From Cyclobacteriaceae bacterium (GTDB taxonomy: Bacteria > Bacteroidota > Bacteroidia > Cytophagales > Cyclobacteriaceae), in the NCBI GenBank assembly GCA_029858965.1, contig JAOUDZ010000010.1:1-64000 (forward strand): DNA of 64,000 bases, written 5' to 3'. Within the stretch, counting starts at the first letter, position 1; each line of letters opens with the position of its first letter. Below are positions 1 through 9,334 of the stretch, piece after piece. The notes beneath the pieces were generated by a model that was not told the origin of the DNA, ran no database searches, and saw nothing but the letters and a program-made list of their open reading frames with translations. Both the position numbers and the translations under genes were made by a program.

Positions 1-1324
1 ATCCGCTGTCGTTCATCCAGGGAATTAGTTTCGATCCGCATGCGATTGCCAGGCCAAGGTATAATTGATGGTATTCAAGCGAGATCGTATTGGACATACC
101 TGCGAGAATTCCTGACGCAGTGATCATCGCAACTGTTGCCGATCCCTGCGCTGTTCTCACAATAGCGGTAATCAAGAATGACAAGGGAATCAATGCCATT
201 TGGTAATCCTTGGCCAGTTCACCGATTCGCGTGCTGATACCGGTTTGTTGCAGCATCCCCCCGAAGGCTCCACCCGCAGACGTGATCAGTATGATAACCC
301 CTGCACTCATCAGGGCCGTTTGAACGGAGGCAGTTAATCCTTTCTTATCGCCCTTCTTCTGTATAGCCAGTAAAATAAGGGAAGACAAAGCACCGGCGAC
401 CAATGCAATATTTTTCTCTCCAAAAAAGTTCAGAAAGGAAAGCGCTGCTTGTGTGAGCATTGAATTTGAAGCTTCATCTGTCTTGAATGTTTGAATCATG
501 GCATTTAAACTTATCAAGACTATCGGAATGGCTATTGGTAACAGTGAAAACCACAGCGGCGGTAAGGACTGCTCATTCTCGTCAGATAACTTCTGGATTT
601 CAGCAAGTGGCGCGTCAACAGAATCACGCAGGGGTATGGGCCACTTCCGGTTTGCCCACGAGGCAAAAAAGTAGCCTGCCGTAATAGTAACCAACCCGAC
701 CAGTGATCCGCCCACCATCATCATCCCGATAGGGATATTCATTTCACTCACCAGAAAAAGCGGTCCGGGTGTGGGAGGCACCAACGAGTTGGCCATTGCT
801 GCACCAGCCGTTATGCATAAGATTAGCAACAAATAGTTTTTCCCAATGCGCATAGCCATGGCCTTGGCGAGCGGAACCATCAGGTAAAAGACAGTATCAA
901 AAAAAACTGGTATGCCGATAAAGAAACTGCCGGTCAAAAAGCTGAAGGGTGCATTTTTGATGCCTGTAATTTTCACCAAAGAACGAACGATCTTTTCAGC
1001 CGCGCCGCTTTCCAGCATTGTCTTGCCAATGATCGAAGCCATCGCAATCAGGATACCAATTTTACCGCACGTACTACCAAACTCATTGGCGATACGAACA
1101 CCTACTTGCTGATTGGCCAGTTTCTGTGCCTCTGCTAAAGAGGCGCCTTTTCCGGTAGCAAACATTATAATGGCCGCATCGGGCGTCAATATTGCCACTA
1201 CGAAGGCACCCAGGAGCAGCGCCAAGAATGCATGTAAGCGCAATACAATGATTCCGCCAACTACAGTCAAAATTCCGATCGCTAAAACAAAAAGAGGATC
1301 TTCTGTGAAGTGTTGTATTTCCAA
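1..1324 (-). CDS. GntP-family gluconate/organic acid:H+ symporter, partial at window edge
   Basis: About 441 codons are open from a TTG at 1324 to the window edge, so the C-terminus is missing. An in-frame TAA lies five codons before the TTG and no ATG is available, which supports the TTG start. The translation is almost entirely hydrophobic segments. It contains the GntP-family stretch GKIGILIAMASIIGKTMLES and, later, PTPGPLFLVSEMNIPIG and a GGAFGGML loop. GntP members are inner-membrane proton symporters for gluconate and similar sugar acids, usually about 440-490 residues, so roughly 50 residues are probably outside the window. It lies downstream of a SusC/SusD pair but a strong terminator separates them, so it probably has its own promoter. 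The family is secure; the substrate is not. Confidence 0.88.
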   Translation of the reverse strand, partial: MEIQHFTEDPLFVLAIGILTVVGGIIVLRLHAFLALLLGAFVVAILTPDAAIIMFATGKGASLAEAQKLANQQVGVRIANEFGSTCGKIGILIAMASIIGKTMLESGAAEKIVRSLVKITGIKNAPFSFLTGSFFIGIPVFFDTVFYLMVPLAKAMAMRIGKNYLLLILCITAGAAMANSLVPPTPGPLFLVSEMNIPIGMMMVGGSLVGLVTITAGYFFASWANRKWPIPLRDSVDAPLAEIQKLSDENEQSLPPLWFSLLPIAIPIVLISLNAMIQTFKTDEASNSMLTQAALSFLNFFGEKNIALVAGALSSLILLAIQKKGDKKGLTASVQTALMSAGVIILITSAGGAFGGMLQQTGISTRIGELAKDYQMALIPLSFLITAIVRTAQGSATVAMITASGILAGMSNTISLEYHQLYLGLAIACGSKLIPWMNDSG

Positions 1325-1408
1325 GTTGGTAGTACTTTATGGTGTTAATATTTACAGAAGTCCGGTCTTCGCAAAAAAAGAAGAAGATATTTTAAAAATA
1401 CAGTAGAA

Positions 1409-1446
1409 AAACCAATCAGCCCAATTGTCATCAAGCTGATTGGTTT
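1409..1446 (-). terminator. Rho-independent terminator of the SusC/SusD operon
   Basis: A perfect 12-bp inverted repeat (AAACCAATCAGC / GCTGATTGGTTT) encloses a 14-nt loop. On the minus strand the right arm continues into TTTTTCT. It starts about 26 nt after the stop codon of the SusD gene and precedes the permease start. Confidence 0.78.
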
Positions 1447-1471
1447 CTACCCAGTGTGGTTCAACGCATGT

Positions 1472-3007
1472 TTATTTCACGTCCCACCAGACGCGGACAT
1501 CAAGATCATCAGGGCCCTGTCTGCCAATCGCTACATCAAGGTTTGCCGCATTGACTGAATGCTCTGAGTCAGGATACGTTAACCGTTGTATGAAGTCTTC
1601 TGTCTTCAGGTCACCTTTCAGCGGATTCGGAGCGACAATAGGAAATCCACTACGCCGGAAGTTAGCCCAGGTTTCGTGGCCATTCAAGAAGGAGGATACC
1701 CAATATTGATTGTTGATTTGTTCAATTTCCATTCCAACTTGCAATGGCTGCGAGGCAATGTAGGCAACAATATCAGCCTCGTCAACCGATGTATCACCGG
1801 GCCAGCTTGCCATTTGTTCCATATGGGCCCGGATGCCAGACTCGTATGCTGCCGAGGCGTCCCCTGCTGCCCATCCGCGTATAATTGCTTCCGCCTTAAG
1901 CAACAAAGTTTCTGAATAGGTCACCATAAAACTCGGCGCTTCGGGAGAGCCCAGTCTTCTCCTGTCCATTTCGCTGTAATCATATAAACTTTCGAGGCCA
2001 TCTGCGGCAACCTGCTCCGGAATCGTTGTGTTGTCAAATCCTTGTGGCATACCAATTTGCAGCGCCGGATCTGTTGTACCATTTGCCGGGATTTGATCGC
2101 CTTTGGTTTTCGCACCTACATAACGAATGGCAATGGACTTCAACCGCGGGTCATTGTTGTCTTTCAAGAATGTCATAAAATCCCTGTCTATATAGTAGAA
2201 TCCAGCCTGACCACCATTCAAGTTTGTGCCAAGGTCATTTCTAAAGTTGGCATCATGACGGATTACTGCATTGTCAAGGTTCGACTCCATTAACCCACCA
2301 GCTATTGCTTTCGCTGCAAATTGCTGAGCTTTAGCCGGGTTAACCTTTGTTAACCTCATCGCAGCCCTCAGCAACAATGAAAAGCCCAGTCTCTTCCAGC
2401 GAAGGATATTGGAACCCAGTCCGGCGTACATAACTTCCTGGGGCACTGCATCCTTTGCAGGATCCAGGGCATTTGATGCTTCTTCGAGTTCCTTCAGGAT
2501 ATCATCATAGATGGCTTCCTGAGTATCATACTCCGGGAACGCAATACCCTCCGTATACCCTTTTGCTGCCTGAAAGTAAGGAAGCTCGCCATAAGAATCC
2601 GTGAGAATCATGAACTCATGGGCCTTCCAGATTCTTAACATCGATAATAAATTGGTCTTATCCGGCTTATCTACCAACGCTGCTATTCCATCCACGAGGT
2701 TCTTCACAGTGTTACTATATCCATCCTGCCAGTTACCCTGCGTCGCTGACTTGTTGTCCAGGTTCAGGTTACCACCAGTACCCACACCAACAAAAGGCGT
2801 GATCATTTGCTTCACAATAGTTGTCTCATAAGTAAAATTGTTATAGCCGGGAGCACTCCCGATGATCGCGCGGTTCAATTGAAAAGTGGGATCAATAGAA
2901 ACCAACCGAACGGGGTCCTTGTTTATCTCATCGAAGCCATTGTCGCATGAGAGCAACAATGATGCTGCCAGTAGTGCACTTAGTAAGTATTTATGTTGCT
3001 TTTTCAT
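1472..3007 (-). CDS. SusD/RagB-family outer-membrane lipoprotein
   Basis: A 511-residue lipoprotein with a signal peptide ending in LLLSC (Cys21), followed by the acidic DNGFDEINKDP stretch typical of the SusD-like family (SusD_RagB / SusD-like_2). SusD proteins are surface substrate-binding lids that sit on SusC channels. The start is 12 nt after the stop of the SusC gene, so the two form one transcript. Middle-region motifs such as NILRWKRLGFSLLLRAAMR and the C-terminal NGHETWANFRRSG match SusD TPR-type helices. No glycoside hydrolase or sensor lies in the same operon, so the ligand is unknown. Confidence 0.92.
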   Translation of the reverse strand: MKKQHKYLLSALLAASLLLSCDNGFDEINKDPVRLVSIDPTFQLNRAIIGSAPGYNNFTYETTIVKQMITPFVGVGTGGNLNLDNKSATQGNWQDGYSNTVKNLVDGIAALVDKPDKTNLLSMLRIWKAHEFMILTDSYGELPYFQAAKGYTEGIAFPEYDTQEAIYDDILKELEEASNALDPAKDAVPQEVMYAGLGSNILRWKRLGFSLLLRAAMRLTKVNPAKAQQFAAKAIAGGLMESNLDNAVIRHDANFRNDLGTNLNGGQAGFYYIDRDFMTFLKDNNDPRLKSIAIRYVGAKTKGDQIPANGTTDPALQIGMPQGFDNTTIPEQVAADGLESLYDYSEMDRRRLGSPEAPSFMVTYSETLLLKAEAIIRGWAAGDASAAYESGIRAHMEQMASWPGDTSVDEADIVAYIASQPLQVGMEIEQINNQYWVSSFLNGHETWANFRRSGFPIVAPNPLKGDLKTEDFIQRLTYPDSEHSVNAANLDVAIGRQGPDDLDVRVWWDVK

Positions 3008-3019
3008 AGTTCTGGAGTC

Positions 3020-6000
3020 TTAAAATTTAACATTCAGGTTAAAGCCAATATCGCGTGTGATGGGCAATCCTGTTGCTTCCAATCCGGTTCTGCTGTCCCC
3101 GATAATTCCATTTTGATCGGGGTGAATATGCGGAACCCATTGCTTCAATACAGCCACATTATTAGCCACTAAATCCAGTCTTACGCCCTTTATATATTTG
3201 TTCTCCGGCAGAATTCTGGTGAAGTCGTAACCAATTGAAACCTGCCGTAATTGCCATGATCCGGCATTGAAGACTGACTGCTCAGACATTCTATACGTCC
3301 GGATGGTTTCATAATAGGGCTGGATAGGAGATTGCGCCGTATTCGGCGAATAAGAGCCGTCTGGATTTTCAAACACACCTTCACCGACGATGAAGCCCTC
3401 TTCTCTGCCTACCAGGGTAGCTTTGTCCAAACCATGACGGTAAGCATTGGTATGGGTGCCTGAAATCATCTTGTGACCAAGTTTGAAATCAATCAAGAAA
3501 GAAGCGGTTATGCCTTTGTAGCTAAAGCTGTTGGTAAAACCACCAACCCATTTTGGTAATGCACTTCCAAAAGCCAATTGATCCGCAGAACGTCTCGGTT
3601 TTCCACTAGCATCATGGACAATATTGCCCTGAGGGTCTCGCAGATAGCCATAACCATATAACTGCGCCATCGGTTGACCAACAACTTGTCTAACTTCTCC
3701 GTGGAAGTCTGCAGTTCCTACAGTGATAAATGATCCGTCTACGTCGTCTCCAAGACTAATTACTTTTGAAGTATTGTAGGATGCATTAGCTGCGATATTC
3801 CACCTAAAATTTGTGCCTCTGACAGGCGAAATAGAAGCCGCCATTTCCAGGCCCCGGTTTTGACTTTCACCAACATTGATCAACTGGTTACCATAACCTG
3901 ACGAGATTGGAATCTGCGCGGTCAATATCTGGTCAGAAGAAAGTTTATCGTACAATGAAATTTCAAATCGCAGATTATCAAACAACGCTACTTCCAATCC
4001 AATTTCCTTTTCCTTAACGCGCATAGGTTTCAACCCGGGATTGGGAATAGTTCCTGTATTGACATACCCTACCGGTTGATTGAGGAGTTGTTGGGAGCTA
4101 ATGGCATAGTACAAATTGTTTGAGTACGGAGAAACATCCGTGTCGCTACCAACTTCCGCGTAGGCTACTCTCAATTTACCAAACGACAGCCACGAGGGAA
4201 GATTTTGGAATGCCTGAGAGAAGACGAAGCTTCCTGTTATAGAAGGGTAAAGAATACTCCTGTTCTCCGGAGATAGCGTGGAGAACCAGTCATTCCTGGC
4301 TGTTGCGTTAATGTACAAGAACTCTTTAAAAGAGACTTCCGCAGAAGCATACAAGGAGTTCACTTTGCGTTCTGCCAGTGTGTAATTTGGCGTTACCTTA
4401 CTGGCATTGCCAATAGTGTAAAGATTCCGTGAAAAGAAATTTTCACCCAGGATAGTATTCACATCCGCACGACGGAACATGGAGTTCCCTCCCATATTGA
4501 CCAATACACCAAAATCGCCAAACTTTTTATTGATCCCGATTAGGAAGTCCGTATTAGTTTCTCTGAATCGTCGCTGATCCTGAACGTATTGTCCGTTGAC
4601 GAAGCCGGGGGGCGGTGAAGATTGGCGTTGTGATCCGGTAGGTAGATTGTAATCAACAAAACGCGAATAGAAATCCTGTCCCATACGTGCCTGAACAAAT
4701 AACCAGTCGAGCAAATCATATCTAGCAGTGATATTCCCATAAATTCTGTCGCGGCGATTATTTTCAAAACGCTTTAACGCGAAATAAGGATTTGTTCTGT
4801 TGGTAAACCGTGAATAACTAATTTCATCTCCATTGACATCGCAGCAATTTTCTCTCAGGAGATCCATCGGCATCGAAGACGAGAGTGTATAAATTACCAC
4901 CGGGCTAAAATCCTGCTCGGCTATATTGGGCGGGTTCTTTCTGTACTCGTATGAATAATTTATATTTCCGGAGACCGTTAATTTCTTCATTTTTTGCGTA
5001 AAACCAAGGTTAACGGTCTTTCTATTGTAGCTGGAACCAGGGAGTATTGATGTGGCGTCCATATTGGCAACAGACAGGCTTAAACCACCATTTTCCCCAC
5101 CGGATGAAACTGTAATCGTGTTCATGAAGGTCGAGCTATTGTTGTAGTATTCCCTTACTTTGCCGGGAGTAGGTTCGTAAGGCGCGACGATACCATCAAA
5201 CAAAATCTGTGTTCCGCCCATCTTTTCACCAAAGCTCCACACACCAGAGGTAGGAAAAGGAGCATTGGGCCTTACACCCCCTTCACCCTGTCCATACTCA
5301 TATTGATAATCCGTTAAATCATACGGCGTACCATTTGTGTAGTTCATATTGTAGGTAAGCTGGATGCCTTGCCCCTGGGCACGGTTTTTTGTGGTAATCA
5401 TGATAACACCGTCTTTGGCACGCGCACCATATAGCGCTGATGCAGCAGCGCCCTTTAGGACAGTCATGGAAGTAACATCATCAGGGTTAATACTGCTGAG
5501 TCCGTCACCGCTATCTGAATTCCTGTTACTACCTACCTCACCAACGTCACCGCTAACACCAAAATTAGTATTGTCAACTGGCACACCATTAATGACGATC
5601 AGGGGAGAATTGTTGTTTCCGAACGAAGAGACTCCCCTTATTCTGATCTTACTGCTTCCCTGTGGTCCGGAACCCAACTTAGTAATATTTACACCCGCGA
5701 CTTTCCCTTGGAGGGCATCCATAAAATTTGGTGTTCGGTTTACATTAAAATCTGAAGGGTCAACCTTGGCAGTAGCATAGCCCAAGGTTTTTTGCTCCCG
5801 TTCAATACCAAGCGCAGTTACCACGACCTCACCAAGTTGTTTGACGTCGGGTGCCATTGTAATATTAATCACGGAGCTGTTCCCTATAGATACTTCCTGC
5901 GAGGCGTATCCGATGAACGAAAAAATCAGCGCATCAGCATTCGCGGGAACACTAAGCGCATATGCTCCATTCTGATCCGAAACGGTACCTTGCGATGCGC

Positions 6001-6193
6001 CCTTTACCAACACATTCACACCAGGCAGCGGATTTTGACTTTCGTCCAAAATTTTACCCGTGATTGATCTGTCTTCCTGTGCATAGCCAATATAAGGATT
6101 GAACAGCAACGCAGCCAGGGACAGTAGCAGCATTAAACGAATTCTGGGTTGCCCGCCTCTGCCCAGCGGTCTTGAGTGTAATTGATTTTCCAT
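3020..6193 (-). CDS. SusC/RagA-family TonB-linked outer-membrane transporter
   Basis: A 1057-residue protein. The signal peptide (about residues 20-38, ending GYAQ) is followed by a carboxypeptidase-regulatory-like domain (ITGKILDESQNPLPGVNVLV, about 43-115), a plug domain (LQGKVAGVNI and VLKGAAASALYGARAKDGVI) and a long beta-barrel ending GFNLNVKF with a terminal aromatic residue. It imports oligomers or other large nutrients through the outer membrane using TonB energy. It is first in a two-gene operon with the SusD gene. The 460-bp leader holds a weak hairpin. A Cys-Cys pair occurs in a barrel loop (ENCCDVNG). Confidence 0.94.
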   Translation of the reverse strand: MENQLHSRPLGRGGQPRIRLMLLLSLAALLFNPYIGYAQEDRSITGKILDESQNPLPGVNVLVKGASQGTVSDQNGAYALSVPANADALIFSFIGYASQEVSIGNSSVINITMAPDVKQLGEVVVTALGIEREQKTLGYATAKVDPSDFNVNRTPNFMDALQGKVAGVNITKLGSGPQGSSKIRIRGVSSFGNNNSPLIVINGVPVDNTNFGVSGDVGEVGSNRNSDSGDGLSSINPDDVTSMTVLKGAAASALYGARAKDGVIMITTKNRAQGQGIQLTYNMNYTNGTPYDLTDYQYEYGQGEGGVRPNAPFPTSGVWSFGEKMGGTQILFDGIVAPYEPTPGKVREYYNNSSTFMNTITVSSGGENGGLSLSVANMDATSILPGSSYNRKTVNLGFTQKMKKLTVSGNINYSYEYRKNPPNIAEQDFSPVVIYTLSSSMPMDLLRENCCDVNGDEISYSRFTNRTNPYFALKRFENNRRDRIYGNITARYDLLDWLFVQARMGQDFYSRFVDYNLPTGSQRQSSPPPGFVNGQYVQDQRRFRETNTDFLIGINKKFGDFGVLVNMGGNSMFRRADVNTILGENFFSRNLYTIGNASKVTPNYTLAERKVNSLYASAEVSFKEFLYINATARNDWFSTLSPENRSILYPSITGSFVFSQAFQNLPSWLSFGKLRVAYAEVGSDTDVSPYSNNLYYAISSQQLLNQPVGYVNTGTIPNPGLKPMRVKEKEIGLEVALFDNLRFEISLYDKLSSDQILTAQIPISSGYGNQLINVGESQNRGLEMAASISPVRGTNFRWNIAANASYNTSKVISLGDDVDGSFITVGTADFHGEVRQVVGQPMAQLYGYGYLRDPQGNIVHDASGKPRRSADQLAFGSALPKWVGGFTNSFSYKGITASFLIDFKLGHKMISGTHTNAYRHGLDKATLVGREEGFIVGEGVFENPDGSYSPNTAQSPIQPYYETIRTYRMSEQSVFNAGSWQLRQVSIGYDFTRILPENKYIKGVRLDLVANNVAVLKQWVPHIHPDQNGIIGDSRTGLEATGLPITRDIGFNLNVKF

Positions 6194-6653
6194 AGTTTAA
6201 TTATTTAGGGTTAGGGTTATTAATGAGCTTATCCATTGAGATTATTCATGAGCATTAGAAGGCATTGCCGAAAAAGTCATTTTTCGTCGGCAGCCATGCT
6301 CGGATATTCAACACATCAAAGATCTAACCTCCTTTATCGCTGGAATAGAATAGCGATGTCGGGAAAGAGGTCGCGTGTTAAACGAAAGATAACCAAAAAT
6401 TATACAACCACAAACGATTGCCGAATAACTGCCTGAGCCGCACGGACACCTTGAGATCAGGAATTGACCCTGCCCGGTGCCCTACACTTAGGCCTGCCGA
6501 TATGTTAAGGCAGCGTCAACTTTTGGATCCGAAAATCTCCGCCTATACCGACCCACTTCTTTGTTTGACAAAACCATGCGCCTGAAGAAATAACCTGGAA
6601 TGCTGATACAACCAAGAAAATTTTGATTGTATCCATTTACTATCAAGCAGTCA
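6194..6653. other. Intergenic region upstream of the first SusC gene
   Basis: 460 bp without a supportable gene. It should contain the promoter of the SusC/SusD operon and the 3' end of the barrel-receptor transcript. I found no clear -7 element for the minus strand. Next to the SusC start there is a short TTAGGGTTAGGG stretch and, at 6266-6292, a hairpin in the leader. Confidence 0.5.
6266..6292 (-). promoter_or_regulatory. Possible hairpin in SusC mRNA leader
   Basis: TGCCGA and TCGGCA flank an A5/T5 pairing with a 2-nt bulge. It would form a stem about 75 nt upstream of the SusC start codon. Function is unknown; it lacks a proper T-tract next to the stem. Confidence 0.28.
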
Positions 6654-9074
6654 CTATTCATTTTTGAACTTATTCTCCATCATATTTTCTTTGAATGAAG
6701 TGCCCAGCGTATATCCGAATGTCAGCATGACTGCCCGCGTATCTAACTTCGCCTTTCGGCTGAACGTGAAATTATAATCTGAGGTAACAGCCCCGTATTG
6801 CTGCGTGTTAAAAATATCCGTCACGGTCAGCCCCAATCTCCCCTTTCCTTTCATGATTTCTTGCTGCAATCCCAGATCGACATAATAGACCGCCACCGTC
6901 CTACCTTGCGGAATAGCTGTTGGCGATGTGTAGCTGCCAATAACCTGTAATTTAAGATTCTTAAAAAGTGTGAAATTATTAATGAGTTTACTGTACCAGC
7001 TTAACTGATGTGTTGATACATCCGCCGCGGAACCGTCGTTGTCAATATGAATCTCATACGCCGAAAAACTAAAGTTTAGGCTCCAGTTTGATAAGGGATT
7101 GTATGTTGCAATCGCCTCAATGCCCAATGTGGTGGCATTGCCAAAGTTTAACGGCTGTGAAAACGCGACGCCATTGCTATCTAAAACCGTGTAGGGTAAA
7201 ATTGCATCCCTCCTTATACGATAGAATGCAATCATTGACAACGATACTTTTTGTAACGCATGATAATATCCAAGTTCCATCGAATGGATGAGTTCCGGCT
7301 TTAGACCCGGATTACCCCCATGTTGGTTTAGTGAATCGGTAATGTCAATAAACGGGTTGAGCTGCCCCAGGCCCGGTCTGTTAATTCTCCTGCTGTAGCT
7401 CAACTTAAAGTTATTTCGCGCAGGGGTATAGTAAAAAATATTGGCAGACGGATAGAGATTGAAATAGCTATTGCTAAACGCCTGCGATTCATCAAGGGTC
7501 TTTCCGTCGTTCCAAACCTGTTCAGCCCGCAGCCCGAAAGTGTACTTCCACGCCGGCTCCTCTTTTTGTCCTGTCCACCCCGTGTACTGCGTATAAACAG
7601 CATGTATCTGTTCCCTGAAGTCAAAGACACCGCTGTTTAATGGATCGGTAACAAAGTCCCCGTCCTCAAAGCTGGCTCTTTCAAAATCTGCGTTCAAAAA
7701 GCGGAAAATGCCTTTATAGCCGGTCTCCAGTGTGCCCCTGTCTGTAAAAGGTTGCGCATAATCTACTGCCATGCTGCTGAGATTTGTTTTCTCGTAAGTA
7801 TGCGTCCGCTGCAAATAAGAATCTCCCAGCGGAAGATCATCCTCAGAACGGGGTTCGGTTGTGATGTCGGTGTTTTCTTTGTCGTTCCCAACCGTGCTGC
7901 TCAGGTTAGCAACAAGCGATTTGCCCGGATCGTTAAAATATTTTGCATAATGGAGCGAAAACTCCAGGGCGTGACTTCTTCTTATCTCATTCGAAAACCG
8001 CTCGTCACGGCTGGTAAAATCATTTTCAATAGTTCTGTACGTATTGTTTAACGTTTCATTGTTGTCTTCCCCCGGAAATGCCCAGAGGGCTTCAAAACTT
8101 AGATTATTTTTTTTATTGGGCGCATAATCAACGGTAGCTTTTGCATTTTGGTAGAAAATCAATCGTTCATCGAACCTTCGTTGGGTAAGAAAATAATCAT
8201 CGGGTAAGTCAAAATTGATACGGTCACCATTCAGCTTCCTCGTTCTGGTAGTATACCAGTTATCATATGCCACACCAATATTCCATTTATCTGTTTTGTG
8301 ATTCAACTGCATGGAAGCGTTAAGTCGATACCGGTCACCAAGACCCGCGCCCACAGCAAATGCACCGTTTGTACCGCTATCCTCATTTTTCTTCAGCACG
8401 ATGTTGATAACTCCACCCTCGGCATCCGCATCGTATTTGGCTGATGGGTTGTTGATGATTTCTATGCGATCGATGCTGCTGGCGGGAATTCTAGACAATT
8501 GGGCCGCCCGGTCAACGCCGGTTATTCCTGAAACGCGTCCATTGATGAGTGTTAACGGAGTTTTTCCCCTTAGCGTGATGTCACCGTCAGCGCCAACCAA
8601 AACGCCAGGCATATTTTTTAGTAAATCGGCAGCCGTTCCACCAATTTGTGTAATATTATCTACTGCGTTTACCACATATCCCTCTTCTGTTTTCTGAATG
8701 ATGTTACGCATGCCGGTGATCTCTACGGCCTTTAGCATGAATGGGTCCGGTTCAATTGCAATATCATGGAGGTCAATTCTTTGATTGGCCGGGGTAAGTG
8801 AGACAGCGAGTTGCCTCGTGGCAAAGCCGATCATCTGGACGTTAAGCACATAGTCTGCATATGGCAACTTTTCAAGCCGGAATTTTCCCACGCTATCCGA
8901 TACTGTCCCTGCAACAATGCTAACCGAATCATTTTTTAAGGTCAGATAGACGTTGGCAAATTCTACAGGGTTGCCGCTTTCCTTAATTGCACCCCTGATA
9001 AACGTCGGGTTTTGGGCTAAGGATGTGATGCTCCACGAAATCAGCAATATGGCAGACAACGCATTTTTCAACAT
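6654..9074 (-). CDS. TonB-dependent receptor-like outer-membrane beta-barrel family protein
   Basis: An 806-residue protein with an N-terminal signal peptide (ending SLAQ), a carboxypeptidase-regulatory-like domain (about 25-105), a plug (GTAADLLKNMPGVLVGADGD and SRIPASSIDRIEIINNPSAK) and a barrel of the 'outer membrane protein beta-barrel' class (PF14905 type). No SusD partner is adjacent, so it is not a SusC. Members are usually about 780-930 residues. The last strand (MLTFGYTLG) is followed by a polar extension of about 14 residues, so the barrel does not end with the usual C-terminal aromatic. It appears monocistronic, and a -7-like element lies just upstream of its start. Ligand unknown. 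Confidence 0.88.
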   Translation of the reverse strand: MLKNALSAILLISWSITSLAQNPTFIRGAIKESGNPVEFANVYLTLKNDSVSIVAGTVSDSVGKFRLEKLPYADYVLNVQMIGFATRQLAVSLTPANQRIDLHDIAIEPDPFMLKAVEITGMRNIIQKTEEGYVVNAVDNITQIGGTAADLLKNMPGVLVGADGDITLRGKTPLTLINGRVSGITGVDRAAQLSRIPASSIDRIEIINNPSAKYDADAEGGVINIVLKKNEDSGTNGAFAVGAGLGDRYRLNASMQLNHKTDKWNIGVAYDNWYTTRTRKLNGDRINFDLPDDYFLTQRRFDERLIFYQNAKATVDYAPNKKNNLSFEALWAFPGEDNNETLNNTYRTIENDFTSRDERFSNEIRRSHALEFSLHYAKYFNDPGKSLVANLSSTVGNDKENTDITTEPRSEDDLPLGDSYLQRTHTYEKTNLSSMAVDYAQPFTDRGTLETGYKGIFRFLNADFERASFEDGDFVTDPLNSGVFDFREQIHAVYTQYTGWTGQKEEPAWKYTFGLRAEQVWNDGKTLDESQAFSNSYFNLYPSANIFYYTPARNNFKLSYSRRINRPGLGQLNPFIDITDSLNQHGGNPGLKPELIHSMELGYYHALQKVSLSMIAFYRIRRDAILPYTVLDSNGVAFSQPLNFGNATTLGIEAIATYNPLSNWSLNFSFSAYEIHIDNDGSAADVSTHQLSWYSKLINNFTLFKNLKLQVIGSYTSPTAIPQGRTVAVYYVDLGLQQEIMKGKGRLGLTVTDIFNTQQYGAVTSDYNFTFSRKAKLDTRAVMLTFGYTLGTSFKENMMENKFKNE

Positions 9075-9094
9075 AGCTTCATCATCAACACCCT

Positions 9095-9102
9095 CAAAGA
9101 TA
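9095..9102 (-). promoter_or_regulatory. Candidate -7 promoter element for the barrel receptor gene
   Basis: The minus strand reads TATCTTTG, a full match to the Bacteroidota -7 consensus TAnnTTTG, about 20 nt upstream of the start codon at 9074. I see no good -33 TTG at normal spacing. Confidence 0.3.
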
Positions 9103-9334
9103 TCAAAGTACCCATCATCTCATCCGGTTTTCTTCGCGAGGTCAAAATAATTTCACCACATGACAACACTGCCACCGGGCACCGGCTGCCGTGCTGATGA
9201 TTTTCCATAGAAAGTCCTCGTTTTGTGTTCATCGGAATTAGCCCTAAATTATCCGGACGACCGGAATGCCATGTTGGATTGAATTGAATCTTTCCGGAAT
9301 GATTTCCGGCGACAATTGTGCAAATTCGTACCCT

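Noticed and set aside
6210-6225. Telomere-like TTAGGGTTAGGG
   Set aside because: Only two units in a bacterial leader; no array, so a chance match.
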